Of a DNA stretch of 64,000 nucleotides, positions 54,104-63,042 are shown piece by piece. Each line of letters begins with the position of its first letter. Position 1 is the stretch's first letter. The notes beneath the pieces are model-generated. The model saw only the letters and a list, made by a program, of their open reading frames with translations, did not search any database and had not been told where the DNA came from. The translations under genes and the position numbers were made by a program. Source of the DNA: an uncultured Fodinibius sp. (GTDB lineage: Bacteria > Bacteroidota > Rhodothermia > Balneolales > Balneolaceae); the NCBI GenBank assembly GCA_913057775.1, contig CAJXOG010000005.1:153177-217176 (forward strand), given 5' to 3'.

Positions 54104-55042
54104 CTACTTGCTGAGCGCTCCTTTATTCTTCTTGAGCGAGCCTAGTTCTTCCATTCGCTTTTCTTGATACCTTCTTGCCCTATCTGCCATGGACTTTGCC
54201 TCATCGGGCAAGTAATCCATCGGATCGTATCCAGCCTTCTCGAGCTCTTCATAAATGGTATGGTAGGCTTCTTTATGAGTATGCCTTTCGCTAGTTGTTA
54301 AAAAGACGAATCGTTGTTTGGTCGCTGTATCTATGGTATGCCCTGCTGATAATAAACTTACTATGTCTGTAAGCTCAAGAGGTTCGATTGAATAGTCTTC
54401 ATAGTTTTTACTTTCACAACGCGTAATATACTCCTTGCAGTTGACGATGTCGTTGTTTTCATATACAGACCTAATAGCTGCATCTAATCCCCAGTACATA
54501 GCGTAATTTGAAGCAAGTTCCTTTAAAAGATATTCAATTACACTCATCAACTTTGTTAAATATTCCTGGAAGGAATCATAACCATCATATGGTATTTGGG
54601 CGTAATATTTACCAGCAGTCATCATATTTAATCTGGTCTGACTTAAACAAAAGTAATACTCATAGTCATCCTTGTGATGCATCCAAAAATCGAGTAGCTG
54701 ATTGGGAAGGGGCTGTTTGTCATCAGGCATCTCTTTAATATTTTTATCGAGTTTTACTAAAAAGTAAATAACCACCATTTCAAGTTTTTGAAACAAAAAA
54801 TTACACTCTTCATATAATTCGATTCGAACATCCTTAGCCGCTGACATAATCATCATAAAACTAGACCCATTTTCACCTGCATGATGTTCTTTTAAGTCAT
54901 CAATTAAATAGTTGAATCCTGTTTCAAATTCCCGATAGAAAAAGTTTTCATCTGTTTTGGGGTCTAAGCTTATATAATTATTTATCACCTTACGAATGTC
55001 CGCTTCACTAGCAATTTGTTCAGGAATAGTTCTGTCTTTCAT
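54104..55042 (-). CDS. Hypothetical protein of the mobility core, 312 residues
   Basis: A soluble, mostly helical protein with no signal peptide and no motif that I recognise. The middle is rich in Tyr and acidic residues (GKYYAQIPYDGYDSFQEYL). The C-terminus is basic with a conserved-looking AGYDPMDYLPDEAKSMADRARRYQ segment. Its position 23 bases after the integrase stop and before the excisionase-like gene suggests an element maintenance role. Proteins of this size are frequent beside integrases in Bacteroidota elements. Confidence 0.6.
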   Translation of the reverse strand: MKDRTIPEQIASEADIRKVINNYISLDPKTDENFFYREFETGFNYLIDDLKEHHAGENGSSFMMIMSAAKDVRIELYEECNFLFQKLEMVVIYFLVKLDKNIKEMPDDKQPLPNQLLDFWMHHKDDYEYYFCLSQTRLNMMTAGKYYAQIPYDGYDSFQEYLTKLMSVIEYLLKELASNYAMYWGLDAAIRSVYENNDIVNCKEYITRCESKNYEDYSIEPLELTDIVSLLSAGHTIDTATKQRFVFLTTSERHTHKEAYHTIYEELEKAGYDPMDYLPDEAKSMADRARRYQEKRMEELGSLKKNKGALSK

Positions 55043-55065
55043 AGTTGTTCTTATTTTAGTTGTTA

Positions 55066-56310
55066 TTAATTAAATATTTTTTCCATCGAATTATCCAGAT
55101 GATTACCACCTAGTGTTTTCAAATACTTCATTGTGGTCTTCACATCTGAGTGGCCTAGCAGTTCTTGTATTTCATTAAGGCGCAATTCCTGCTCATTGGC
55201 CAGTTGAGCAAATGAGTGCCTTGCAATGTGAAAGGAGATGTTCTCATCAATACTGGCCTTATTTTGTAACTTTTTGAGATATTTATTTACTAAGGCATTT
55301 TTCGAAGACACCTGCCCCTCGTAATACGTTGAATCAGAATAATCTTTTCTGTGATCTAGAAATGGAAAGATGAAATAATCTTTTTTTACCTTTCCCTCTG
55401 GTTTGTAATTATTTAGAATTTCAAGAGCTTGCGGAATAAGTTTTAGTGAAATACGCTTTCCACTTTTCGACATAACATAGTTTAAACGATCCTCTTTGAT
55501 GTTCGCCCATTTAAGATTCACCACATCCCTAAATCGCATACCTCGACAGTAATAAGCAAACAGAAAAATGTTCTGCGTATCATATAACCGAGTTCCCTTT
55601 TCAGTCTCTACCTGCTCTAATTGTTTTATTTCATCAGTTGACAATTTGGCTTTTTGGACAGGATTGCTTGGCATGGTATAGTCTCTAAAAGGGTACAATT
55701 CTCTGGATACCAATCCCTCTCTGATGGCATCATTAAAAAGTTTGCGGATTTTCTTCATGTTGTTTTTTACGGTATTTGGTTTATTACCGTAATCATCCAT
55801 CAAAAATGTTTCGAGTTTTCGGAGAAAGGTCACAGTTATATTTTTGAACTCTAGCTCCTCTTCCGACCAGTAATCTCTTACCTTGTTTAACACCGTACCA
55901 TAATTTTTCCAGCGCTGGTATTTCCCCCTCCTTTTGAAATCATCTCTCACATCTTCTGCAAACTCAAAGAAATCTCTTTTATCTTTTTCATCTCCAGACT
56001 CTTCCTCATTATTTTGAATACCCCCATTTTCAATTACTTCCTTTATAGTACCTACATCCAATTCCTTATCTCGCTCTTTTAACTTTAACAGCAAAGTCTG
56101 AGCATCTAACATCTTTCGTGTTAAATGGTTGTTTAAATGCTTACCACGAGGATGTGTTTTCCTTACCTCTCCGCTATTATTCCAATGCTTCTCTTGTAAA
56201 TAGATTTCGGTCGGAATGTATCTCGATTTTCTATTATGAGTTATTCGTAAATAGAGAGGATGCTTTTCCTTGCCTTTCCTCTTCTTCAGGTAATATGATA
56301 GCTTCGCCAT
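55066..56310 (-). CDS. int: Tyrosine recombinase integrase
   Basis: A 414-residue phage-type integrase. It has an N-terminal Arm-binding domain (about 1-95, YYLKKRKGKEKHPLYLRI), a SAM-like core-binding domain (about 110-205) and a catalytic domain (about 220-405). The catalytic residues are in CRGMRFRDVVNLKW (Arg), SKSGKR (Lys), HIARHSFA (HxxR), GHSDVKTTMKYLKT (His and Tyr). This type is common in Bacteroidota islands. It should recombine the CTCTCAGGCGTAC sites. Placement inside the island and not at an end is unusual. A small inverted repeat lies upstream. Confidence 0.94.
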   Translation of the reverse strand: MAKLSYYLKKRKGKEKHPLYLRITHNRKSRYIPTEIYLQEKHWNNSGEVRKTHPRGKHLNNHLTRKMLDAQTLLLKLKERDKELDVGTIKEVIENGGIQNNEEESGDEKDKRDFFEFAEDVRDDFKRRGKYQRWKNYGTVLNKVRDYWSEEELEFKNITVTFLRKLETFLMDDYGNKPNTVKNNMKKIRKLFNDAIREGLVSRELYPFRDYTMPSNPVQKAKLSTDEIKQLEQVETEKGTRLYDTQNIFLFAYYCRGMRFRDVVNLKWANIKEDRLNYVMSKSGKRISLKLIPQALEILNNYKPEGKVKKDYFIFPFLDHRKDYSDSTYYEGQVSSKNALVNKYLKKLQNKASIDENISFHIARHSFAQLANEQELRLNEIQELLGHSDVKTTMKYLKTLGGNHLDNSMEKIFN

Positions 56311-56338
56311 AACAGTAAACTTCGTTGCGGTTATTTTG

Positions 56339-56353
56339 CAGTAAAGCTTACTG
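56339..56353. promoter_or_regulatory. CAGTAA-AGC-TTACTG inverted repeat upstream of int
   Basis: 6-base perfect arms with a 3-base spacer. A third CAGTAAA half-site lies at 56313-56319, 3 bases from the integrase start. Candidate operator for integrase control or arm-type binding. Confidence 0.35.
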
Positions 56354-56440
56354 TATATATAGAGAGATGCAAGTAATATTTATGCCAACCTTAATACCTC
56401 TAAAATTGCCACCTATGGCCTCCTAACCTATCTTAATAGT

Positions 56441-56495
56441 AAATGTATTCATATTTGAATATTTTTATTTATTTAAATTTTGAAATGTATTCATA
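56441..56495. repeat. 13-bp perfect direct repeat upstream of the XRE-GTPase gene
   Basis: AAATGTATTCATA occurs at 56441-56453 and 56483-56495, 42 bases apart start to start (about four helical turns). The gene begins at 56540. The repeats are in the promoter region of a protein with an N-terminal XRE DNA-binding domain. Autoregulation is likely but unproven. Confidence 0.55.
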
Positions 56496-56539
56496 AAATA
56501 CTTAGGTTTAGACAAACGATAAATAATTCAATTCACTTT

Positions 56540-58786
56540 ATGGAAGATTCTATTATTAAAAAAGCAAGAGAAGAAGCTGGAATATCTCAAAAAGAACTAG
56601 CAGCAAGGGCAGAAAAGTCTCAAGCTCAAATATCAAGATTTGAACAACCTGATTTTGACATTGGGAAAATTAGTGCAGGGGATTTAATGAAAATCTCTCA
56701 GGCTTTAGGCATTGGTCTTGATGAATTATTAAAAGATAGCTGGGAGGAAAAAACCTTTGATATTGCAAGTGGCAAACAATACAAGGATTACCAAGCCAAA
56801 CTAGATGGCTTAATTGATTATTTGGAGACTAAAAAATATGACGAGGAATCAATAAATGATTCAATTGAGAATTTCATCAAAATGGTTGAGAATCAGAAGA
56901 AACTACCTATTGGACTGATTAGGGGAAAGTTTGATTCAGGCAAATCTTATTTATCAAATAAACTCTTGGGCAATGACATTTTACCAGATAGATATCAACC
57001 CGAAACCGGCGCAATTAATTATATTGTTCATGAAAATTTACGACCCGCCTCATCAGGAGATAAGGAGGTACTACTCTTTAAAAAAACCTCAGACAACACT
57101 AATGAAAGATTTAACCTTAGAAACTATTTGTCTAATGGGGAATCAGAAGGATTTGAAAATTATAAATCTGGAGATTTAGACTTATTAAATTTTGCTTCTA
57201 TAAAAAAAGAGAACGGCAATCACAGAGAAATAGAAGTTGTTTTAATTTTTGCTGATGCTCCAATTTTGGAAAATATAATTCTTTGTGATACTCCAGGAAC
57301 AGGAGGTGAGACAAGTGAAGGTGACCAAGATCAACTAGATGATCTATCCAAAATATTCAGAGCTTCTGTCGATTATGATTTACTTGTTTACCTAAGCAGT
57401 GTTCAAGGTTTTATGGATGATGAAGACATTGAGCATTTTAAACAATTATTGGGACAACTAAATTTGTACCCACAATTAAATACCAAAAGAAGCCCCTTAG
57501 AAAATGTTATGATAATAATGAGTCATGCATCCCAAAGTGTTAGAGAGAATGATGTTGGTGATATAAAAACACATGCTGCCGAAAGAATAATGAAAAGAAT
57601 TGGAGAACTATCTGAAATTAATCGGATTGAGGAATTTGCTAATACAAAAATTGAATTACAGCACATTTCTGACCGCATTGTTCCATTTTGGTTTCAAATT
57701 GATTCAAGAAAGGAAGCCGTTGAAAATGAACTGCAGCATTTACTTAACGAAAAGCTTCCGTTAGCAATAAAGAAAAGTACTTCAAATTCGCTCTCTGATT
57801 ATTACTCTAGAACTGAAAAAGGTGTAAAAAATACTATTAAACATTATGAGAGCCTGATTAACGAAAAAGAAGAGAATCTTAGGTATTTGGAGGAACTCGA
57901 AGCCAATGAGCCTGCCCGCAAAAAGGAAATAGAACTATCCCGAGAATTAATTGAAAGTAAAATAGAAACTTATCAAGCAAAAACTGAAGCAAAGTGGGAG
58001 GAAATTTGCAATGAATATGTAGAAGAGGCAAAAGTTGAATCAATTATTCGTGAAAAGTTTAACAAGAAATCATCAGCAAAGAATGGTATTGCTGGTTACT
58101 TACATGACTTGATGCAAGACAAGTTGAAAGAGAAACTAAAAGAAGAGAGCGAGAAATTCGCAGACGATGTAAATGATTTTATACAAAACTATGAAAACCC
58201 TTATAACTATCAAGATCATGAGTTTGATAACGTAAAAGTTAAAATAGAATTTGATCCATATGCTGCTTTTGCAAGTGGTCTAGCTGGAGCCGGAACATTT
58301 GGAGCATTATCTATTTGGGCTGCAAGCTTAGGAAACCTCGGAGGATATATTTTAGGGGCTAAAGCTGTCGGCATATTGAGTGGACTAGGCTTAAGTTTGA
58401 ATGCAGCAGCAGTTTCAGCCTTTTTAGCTGCTATTGGGGGGCCATTTGTAATATTTACTGGGTTAGCTGGAATAGTTGCATCAGTTGCATGGGCAATAAT
58501 GGGGAAAAGCTGGCAATCACGCCTCTCTGAGAAACTAGTGCAAAAGTTAGAAAACGAAAATTATAAAGAGAAAATTAAGAAAAAAGGTATTCAAACTTTT
58601 TGGGGTGATACTAAAACTAAATTTAATCAAGCTGCCGATGAGTTAGAGAAAGAATATCAACATGCCATTCAAGACTTAAAAGAAAAACTAAGTAACTATG
58701 ATGCTGAAAGGCTTGAGAAAGCACTTCGAGAATTTGAAGACTTCCTAAATTTTATCAAAAGTGCGCCCCATATCGAACGCACTTAA
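56540..58786 (+). CDS. XRE helix-turn-helix fused to dynamin-like GTPase with membrane helices
   Basis: 748 residues from the ATG at 56540 (MEDSIIKKAREEAGISQ...); codons upstream in frame overlap the direct repeat. Domains: an XRE HTH (about 3-65, GISQKELAARAEKSQAQISRFE); a dynamin-type GTPase (about 85-420) with P-loop GKFDSGKS (129-136), a KLLGNDILPDRYQPETGAI switch-I-like segment and the G3 motif DTPG (about 249-252); a coiled coil (about 425-560); Gly/Ala-rich membrane helices (about 575-655, GLAGAGTFGALSIWAASLG, then FLAAIGGPFVIFTGLAGIVA); and a C-terminal coiled coil. The G4 motif is degenerate (MIIMSHAS in place of a TKxD). It looks like a membrane-remodelling GTPase directly coupled to transcriptional control. 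First gene of a co-directional cluster. Confidence 0.8.
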   Translation: MEDSIIKKAREEAGISQKELAARAEKSQAQISRFEQPDFDIGKISAGDLMKISQALGIGLDELLKDSWEEKTFDIASGKQYKDYQAKLDGLIDYLETKKYDEESINDSIENFIKMVENQKKLPIGLIRGKFDSGKSYLSNKLLGNDILPDRYQPETGAINYIVHENLRPASSGDKEVLLFKKTSDNTNERFNLRNYLSNGESEGFENYKSGDLDLLNFASIKKENGNHREIEVVLIFADAPILENIILCDTPGTGGETSEGDQDQLDDLSKIFRASVDYDLLVYLSSVQGFMDDEDIEHFKQLLGQLNLYPQLNTKRSPLENVMIIMSHASQSVRENDVGDIKTHAAERIMKRIGELSEINRIEEFANTKIELQHISDRIVPFWFQIDSRKEAVENELQHLLNEKLPLAIKKSTSNSLSDYYSRTEKGVKNTIKHYESLINEKEENLRYLEELEANEPARKKEIELSRELIESKIETYQAKTEAKWEEICNEYVEEAKVESIIREKFNKKSSAKNGIAGYLHDLMQDKLKEKLKEESEKFADDVNDFIQNYENPYNYQDHEFDNVKVKIEFDPYAAFASGLAGAGTFGALSIWAASLGNLGGYILGAKAVGILSGLGLSLNAAAVSAFLAAIGGPFVIFTGLAGIVASVAWAIMGKSWQSRLSEKLVQKLENENYKEKIKKKGIQTFWGDTKTKFNQAADELEKEYQHAIQDLKEKLSNYDAERLEKALREFEDFLNFIKSAPHIERT

Positions 58787-58913
58787 AAACTATTCGAGAG
58801 CGAATCGATGAGTCAATCAACAAATCTCATCATTTCACAATCCTAAACAAATAATAGAGAAGTACCGCTAATAGCCTCATAAGTAAGTTAATTACAACTT
58901 AACTACCACAACT

Positions 58914-59375
58914 ATGTCATTAAATGAAAGAGAACTGTCCAATAAACACGCCACTTTTTATAAAAAAATCAGAACTCGCTTTAATAATTGGATTGAGAAA
59001 AAGGGATTCAAAAATAAGTACACAAAATACTTATTGTTAGCACCTGATCTATTTCATCTCTTGTGCAAATTATTAGCCGATTCCGAAGTACCGGTAAAAA
59101 AGAAGGCCAAGGTTGGTGCAGCTATTGCATACTTCATACTTCCACTGGATGCATTTCCTGAAGCAATTTTTGGCCCTCCAGGTTATTTAGATGATATCGT
59201 CCTTTCTGCCTATGTACTAAATGACATACTAAATGACGTTGACGAAGAAGTAGTGCTTCGTCATTGGGCTGGTGAAGAAGATCTCTTAGGCAAGATACAG
59301 GAGCTTTTAAACCTAGTTGATGAACTCTTAGGCAGTGGGCTGTGGGAAAAAGTTAAAAAACAGGCTTTCAGCTAA
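58914..59375 (+). CDS. DUF1232 (YkvA-like) membrane protein
   Basis: A 153-residue protein with the DUF1232 core at about 62-110: VKKKAKVGAAIAYFILPLDA, then FPEAIFGPPGYLDDIVLSAY, including the family's YF..P.D..PE...GYLDD pattern. This is a single short membrane-associated helix region. The N-terminus is basic and helical. DUF1232 proteins have no assigned biochemical function. Its position 127 bases after the dynamin-like GTPase is interesting, since both may act at membranes. Confidence 0.8.
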   Translation: MSLNERELSNKHATFYKKIRTRFNNWIEKKGFKNKYTKYLLLAPDLFHLLCKLLADSEVPVKKKAKVGAAIAYFILPLDAFPEAIFGPPGYLDDIVLSAYVLNDILNDVDEEVVLRHWAGEEDLLGKIQELLNLVDELLGSGLWEKVKKQAFS

Positions 59376-59420
59376 TATCAATAGTTTTCTTTTTACAAAA
59401 TTCAAACAACCCTCTACCTA

Positions 59421-59900
59421 ATGAAAACACTTACAACAGAATATTTGGAAGAGTTCGATCTGGAATATGAGATTACAAATGATCATGAAGACAATATCAC
59501 AATTTTAGCAACTGAAGTATTTTTAGAATGTGGGAAAATACCAATACGTATTATAATAGAACATGAACCAGAGCGCTTGTGTCTTTTCACCTATTGCCCC
59601 CTTTCCATTCCGAGAGGGAAAAGAGTAGATATAGCAGAGTTCATAACAATGGTTAATTTTGAGATTATGTCTGGGGCATTTAAGCTTGATTTCAATGATG
59701 GAGAAATAGGTTTTCAAAGTAGCTTTTTCTATGAGCAAGGGAGAATAGAAGATAAAGAGAAGCTTAGTACTATAATGTATCTCTCACTATTTAATCTAGA
59801 AACGTACCTGCCCGGGGTACTCTCCATTGTTTACGGGGACCAAACTGCCTCAAAAGCTATTTCGAGAATTCAATATGGTACAGATCCAAAGTTGAATTAA
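59421..59900 (+). CDS. YbjN-domain-like protein
   Basis: A 159-residue acidic protein, predicted alpha/beta. It resembles the YbjN/T3SS-chaperone-like fold: a strand pair, then CPLSIPRGKRVDIAEFITMVNFEIMSGAF, KLDFNDGEIGFQSSFFYEQG and a C-terminal helix. A diverged paralogue is encoded at 63195-63677 on the opposite strand. Both end in a matching motif (IQYGTDPKLN here, AEYGSNAKLN there). YbjN-type proteins are adaptor or chaperone-like. Function here is unknown. Confidence 0.7.
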   Translation: MKTLTTEYLEEFDLEYEITNDHEDNITILATEVFLECGKIPIRIIIEHEPERLCLFTYCPLSIPRGKRVDIAEFITMVNFEIMSGAFKLDFNDGEIGFQSSFFYEQGRIEDKEKLSTIMYLSLFNLETYLPGVLSIVYGDQTASKAISRIQYGTDPKLN

Positions 59901-59930
59901 TTAATCTAATAATTAAATTAATCGTTGGTT

Positions 59931-60356
59931 ATGAATTTTAATAAAAAGCATCAGAGGCAGCTACTTAATGAGCTTTCCTTAATTATCGATCAACCTAAGT
60001 TCCAAAACATTTCAAAGGAGAAGCTTAAATACCTAAATATTTTTCGGCATAAAGTGCTTGAAGACCTGCTGAAAGATAAAAGGAGAACATATAATCTTGA
60101 ATACATAAAGCTTTTTGACAGATATCAAATATTTCATACAGACTTACACACTTATATGGATGAAATTTGGACGTCTATAGAAGTAAAACCAATTCATAAA
60201 CAATTTTTAAGTGACTTGTCAGTGATTTTATTTGGCCGTAGTACCTCAGTTTCATTTGATATTACCTTTGATGTTATCGCTGCAAAATGGTGTAACTATC
60301 TAAGTGAAACCAAGAGATATGCGACAAAATATACCAACAAACTTATTAGTACATAA
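59931..60356 (+). CDS. Hypothetical protein, 141 residues
   Basis: Starts at the ATG at 59931 (an in-frame TTG at 59925 is less likely). A basic, helical protein opening MNFNKKHQRQLLNELSL. No domain recognised. Tightly followed by the next gene (stop at 60356, next open frame from 60357), consistent with one operon. Confidence 0.6.
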   Translation: MNFNKKHQRQLLNELSLIIDQPKFQNISKEKLKYLNIFRHKVLEDLLKDKRRTYNLEYIKLFDRYQIFHTDLHTYMDEIWTSIEVKPIHKQFLSDLSVILFGRSTSVSFDITFDVIAAKWCNYLSETKRYATKYTNKLIST

Positions 60357-60371
60357 TTGAACAAAATCATC

Positions 60372-60884
60372 ATGGACGACTTACAGCTTTCACCTTCTAT
60401 TTCACTCCCAGATACCCTTATACATGAAGTTGTTAACTTTTTCATAAGAGATATTCAGGAGATCAAAGATTTTGAATTAACATGTCAAAATGATCATCTC
60501 CTAGTGGATCTCGATCTACAAGTTGATGTTAATGACTTAAAAATTAATGGTATCATTAATTGGATAGCTAAAGAACTGGTAGGGATCCTTGAAGTTGATG
60601 CTTCAATAATGGTAAAAGTTGAAGAAATCTGCCTAACCTCTGATGAACAGTATGTTAAAATAAGACCTATGTCTAAAAAGATTGATGGGAAAGGATTAAT
60701 TGGGAAACCCTTCATTAAATTTTCAAATACTATTCTCCCCATTTTTGCCGATGGTCATCTATTAAAGTTTTCTTTAAAAGATTATATAGAGGTGAATTCA
60801 GATATCAAGGATTTAATAGGTCTATACCCTATCAATAAAGCAGTTATTCAAGAAGGTTCATTGCAATTAATACCTAATATTTAA
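60372..60884 (+). CDS. Hypothetical protein, 170 residues
   Basis: From the ATG at 60372 (MDDLQLSPSISLPDT). The open frame extends to a TTG at 60357 directly after the previous stop. A soluble alpha/beta protein with alternating hydrophobic strands (LLVDLDLQVDVNDLKI, VDASIMVKVEEI) and a YIEVNSDIKDLIGLYPIN C-terminus, suggestive of a lipid- or ligand-binding beta-sandwich but not recognised. Co-directional with the cluster. Confidence 0.6.
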   Translation: MDDLQLSPSISLPDTLIHEVVNFFIRDIQEIKDFELTCQNDHLLVDLDLQVDVNDLKINGIINWIAKELVGILEVDASIMVKVEEICLTSDEQYVKIRPMSKKIDGKGLIGKPFIKFSNTILPIFADGHLLKFSLKDYIEVNSDIKDLIGLYPINKAVIQEGSLQLIPNI

Positions 60885-61021
60885 TTAATGAAATACCTCA
60901 ATCAGAATTTTCATCAAGCATCAGTCTAGTCATAGACTTGCAGAAGCTGTTGGCACATTCAGTTCCTTAATAATCTCCCAACTTTTGCATGCTACTAATC
61001 CAAACCTAAAACTATAGTTGA

Positions 61022-61201
61022 ATGATAACTATTGAAATAAATAATGCCACTGAAGTCGCAGAAAAAAGAAAAGGCAAATTATTAACTCGGATAGGAAAAA
61101 GACTCATCGACATTGACAAAAAAGTAGAAACAGAAATTACCAAATGGATAAAGTATATCTTTGATAAAGAAGGTATAAAAACCGATATACAAATAACTTA
61201 A
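61022..61201 (+). CDS. Small basic protein, 59 residues
   Basis: A short open frame MITIEINNATEVAEKRKGKL..., ending IKTDIQIT. It is highly charged and probably an amphipathic helix with two basic patches. It is preceded by 137 bases of non-coding sequence and followed 16 bases later by the next gene. It may be a genuine small protein of the cluster. No family recognised. Confidence 0.5.
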   Translation: MITIEINNATEVAEKRKGKLLTRIGKRLIDIDKKVETEITKWIKYIFDKEGIKTDIQIT

Positions 61202-61217
61202 ACTAATTACTCCTACC

Positions 61218-61700
61218 ATGTCTTATTTAAAGTTCAATATTGATGCTGAAGGAGACTTATGCATTTGGAAAGGAGAAGGTGAACCACTTGCTTTCAATAT
61301 TCATTGCAATGTGCCGTTTGCTTCCAGGCTTGATGGTGTTAGTGATATAAGCAAACTATACCAAAAATTAGATCAGTTGATACAATACGACTCAAATTCT
61401 TGGTTCACTAGAGATAAGATTTGGATTGATAAGAAGTCAATGTGGGAAAAGCCATATATCAGGTTTGAAAGAGAAAAATATGGTGAATTCTCAATTAAGA
61501 TACATTCAAAAGATCAATATAAAATAACGGGGCAAAGCGGATATTATATTTGTAACAAAACAGACATAGATGCTTTGCATGAATTCCTAAAAGAATATTT
61601 AATTGCACAAAGATATTTTAACTCCTCTTATGATTATAATGATTTTCTAGCCTCATTGCCTGACGACATTGCCAAGAGAGTTAAAAAACCACCAGTGTAA
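61218..61700 (+). CDS. Hypothetical protein, 160 residues
   Basis: A soluble alpha/beta protein opening MSYLKFNIDAEGDLCIWKGEG, with many aromatic residues (WFTRDKIWIDKKSMWEKPY) and a C-terminal helix ending KKPPV. No domain recognised. Position and strand place it in the XRE-GTPase cluster. Confidence 0.6.
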   Translation: MSYLKFNIDAEGDLCIWKGEGEPLAFNIHCNVPFASRLDGVSDISKLYQKLDQLIQYDSNSWFTRDKIWIDKKSMWEKPYIRFEREKYGEFSIKIHSKDQYKITGQSGYYICNKTDIDALHEFLKEYLIAQRYFNSSYDYNDFLASLPDDIAKRVKKPPV

Positions 61701-61786
61701 ACTTAAATAGTGACGGTAAAGTTATATTTCCACCTTCTGGTTCAAAAAAAATGACCTCAATTTTAAAAAATGATTCATCAATTATG

Positions 61787-62995
61787 AGCATTAACCCTTA
61801 CAGCCAAAAATTTGAAAAGGCTAAAGATCAACTAAGAGAAATAGATAAAAAACTTGAAAAAGTAACCCAAGAAATCGATTGGTACGATAACTCGAGTTTA
61901 GAGGAACTTAATAAAAACCTTAAGGAACTGCGTAGTTCCAAAAAAGATCAAAAACAAAAATTTCGTAGTATTCAGAAAAAAACAAAAGAGATTAAATCGA
62001 AACTACGATCACTCAATAAAGATTTAAAAGGAAAATTCAACCCTTTAAGATACTTAGTTTCCCACCAACGAAAATTACAAAGAGAAGCTCAAAACCAAGA
62101 AAAATCTCTTTCTGCCAATAAAGAAAAGAGATCAAGGACAAGAAATAAATTAAATGGATACATAAATAAGATTAAAAATAAAAAGGCAGAGATTGAACGA
62201 TACAAATCTTTTGATCGTGATTCTAAAAATGCTGAAAAATCAATGCTGACTAAGAAAAGAAAACAAAAGAAAAAACAGGTTGATCGCCTTAAAAAAAGAA
62301 AGGAAGAAATTGATGCTAAAATTGAACCCATTGTTAAACAATTAAATGATACCCGTAATCAAAAGTTCAAAGCTCAGCAAGTCAAAAAAAGAGCAAAAAA
62401 ATATGACCAGAAATTAACACGTGCAGATAACTCTTATGAGAGAGCAAAAATACATGAGGCTTGTGAGGAAGAATATGGAATTGGTAGTCCCAGAAAAATA
62501 ATTTCCAGAAAGAATTCCGAAATACGTCGTTTAAATAATGACATCCAAAAATTGGAAAAACGTGGAAAGAAAGAAGTTGAAAAAGCCACACGTGATATAA
62601 ATCAATTAATCATTGACGGTAATAACCTTTGTTATGAAGGAGACGAATTCATCGGGGTTGATGCCCTCAAAGCACTAATACCAAATCTAGTAAGTGATTA
62701 TGATGTAACATTAATCTTTGATGCAGACATAAGGGGATTATTGCAACGCGATGATTCTGAAATAAGGCAACTATTTGATGATGATGTTGATACTCATATC
62801 GTGGCCACAAAAACTAAAGCTGATGAAACAATTCTAAAACTTGCTACTGATGATCAATCTTATGTAATAAGCAATGATCGTTTTGCTGAATTTAAAGATA
62901 AGAGACCGGTAAATGACAAGCGTGTCATACGGCACGAAATTGTGAGCGGCAAGGTATTTATTCCTGATCTGTCAATATTTGAGACTTATAAGTAA
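61787..62995 (+). CDS. Coiled-coil protein with C-terminal Zc3h12a-like NYN RNase domain
   Basis: 402 residues from the ATG at 61787 (MSINPYSQKFEKAKDQL). A further ATG at 61751 would add 12 residues and cannot be excluded. A long, very basic coiled coil fills about residues 8-280 (Lys/Arg/Glu heptads). The C-terminal about 120 residues form a NYN/PIN-like nuclease: IIDGNNLCYEGDEFIG, VTLIFDADIRG, KTKADETILKLA and YVISNDRFAEF. These supply the acidic residues expected for Zc3h12a-type RNases (D..N, D.D, D/E...ND). A membrane- or cargo-bound RNase is plausible. It is the last sizable gene of the cluster. Confidence 0.75.
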   Translation, partial: SINPYSQKFEKAKDQLREIDKKLEKVTQEIDWYDNSSLEELNKNLKELRSSKKDQKQKFRSIQKKTKEIKSKLRSLNKDLKGKFNPLRYLVSHQRKLQREAQNQEKSLSANKEKRSRTRNKLNGYINKIKNKKAEIERYKSFDRDSKNAEKSMLTKKRKQKKKQVDRLKKRKEEIDAKIEPIVKQLNDTRNQKFKAQQVKKRAKKYDQKLTRADNSYERAKIHEACEEEYGIGSPRKIISRKNSEIRRLNNDIQKLEKRGKKEVEKATRDINQLIIDGNNLCYEGDEFIGVDALKALIPNLVSDYDVTLIFDADIRGLLQRDDSEIRQLFDDDVDTHIVATKTKADETILKLATDDQSYVISNDRFAEFKDKRPVNDKRVIRHEIVSGKVFIPDLSIFETYK

Positions 62996-63042
62996 GCGAA
63001 ATCCATATAACTTCTCTACTCATAACTTTAGGATGCCCATTT

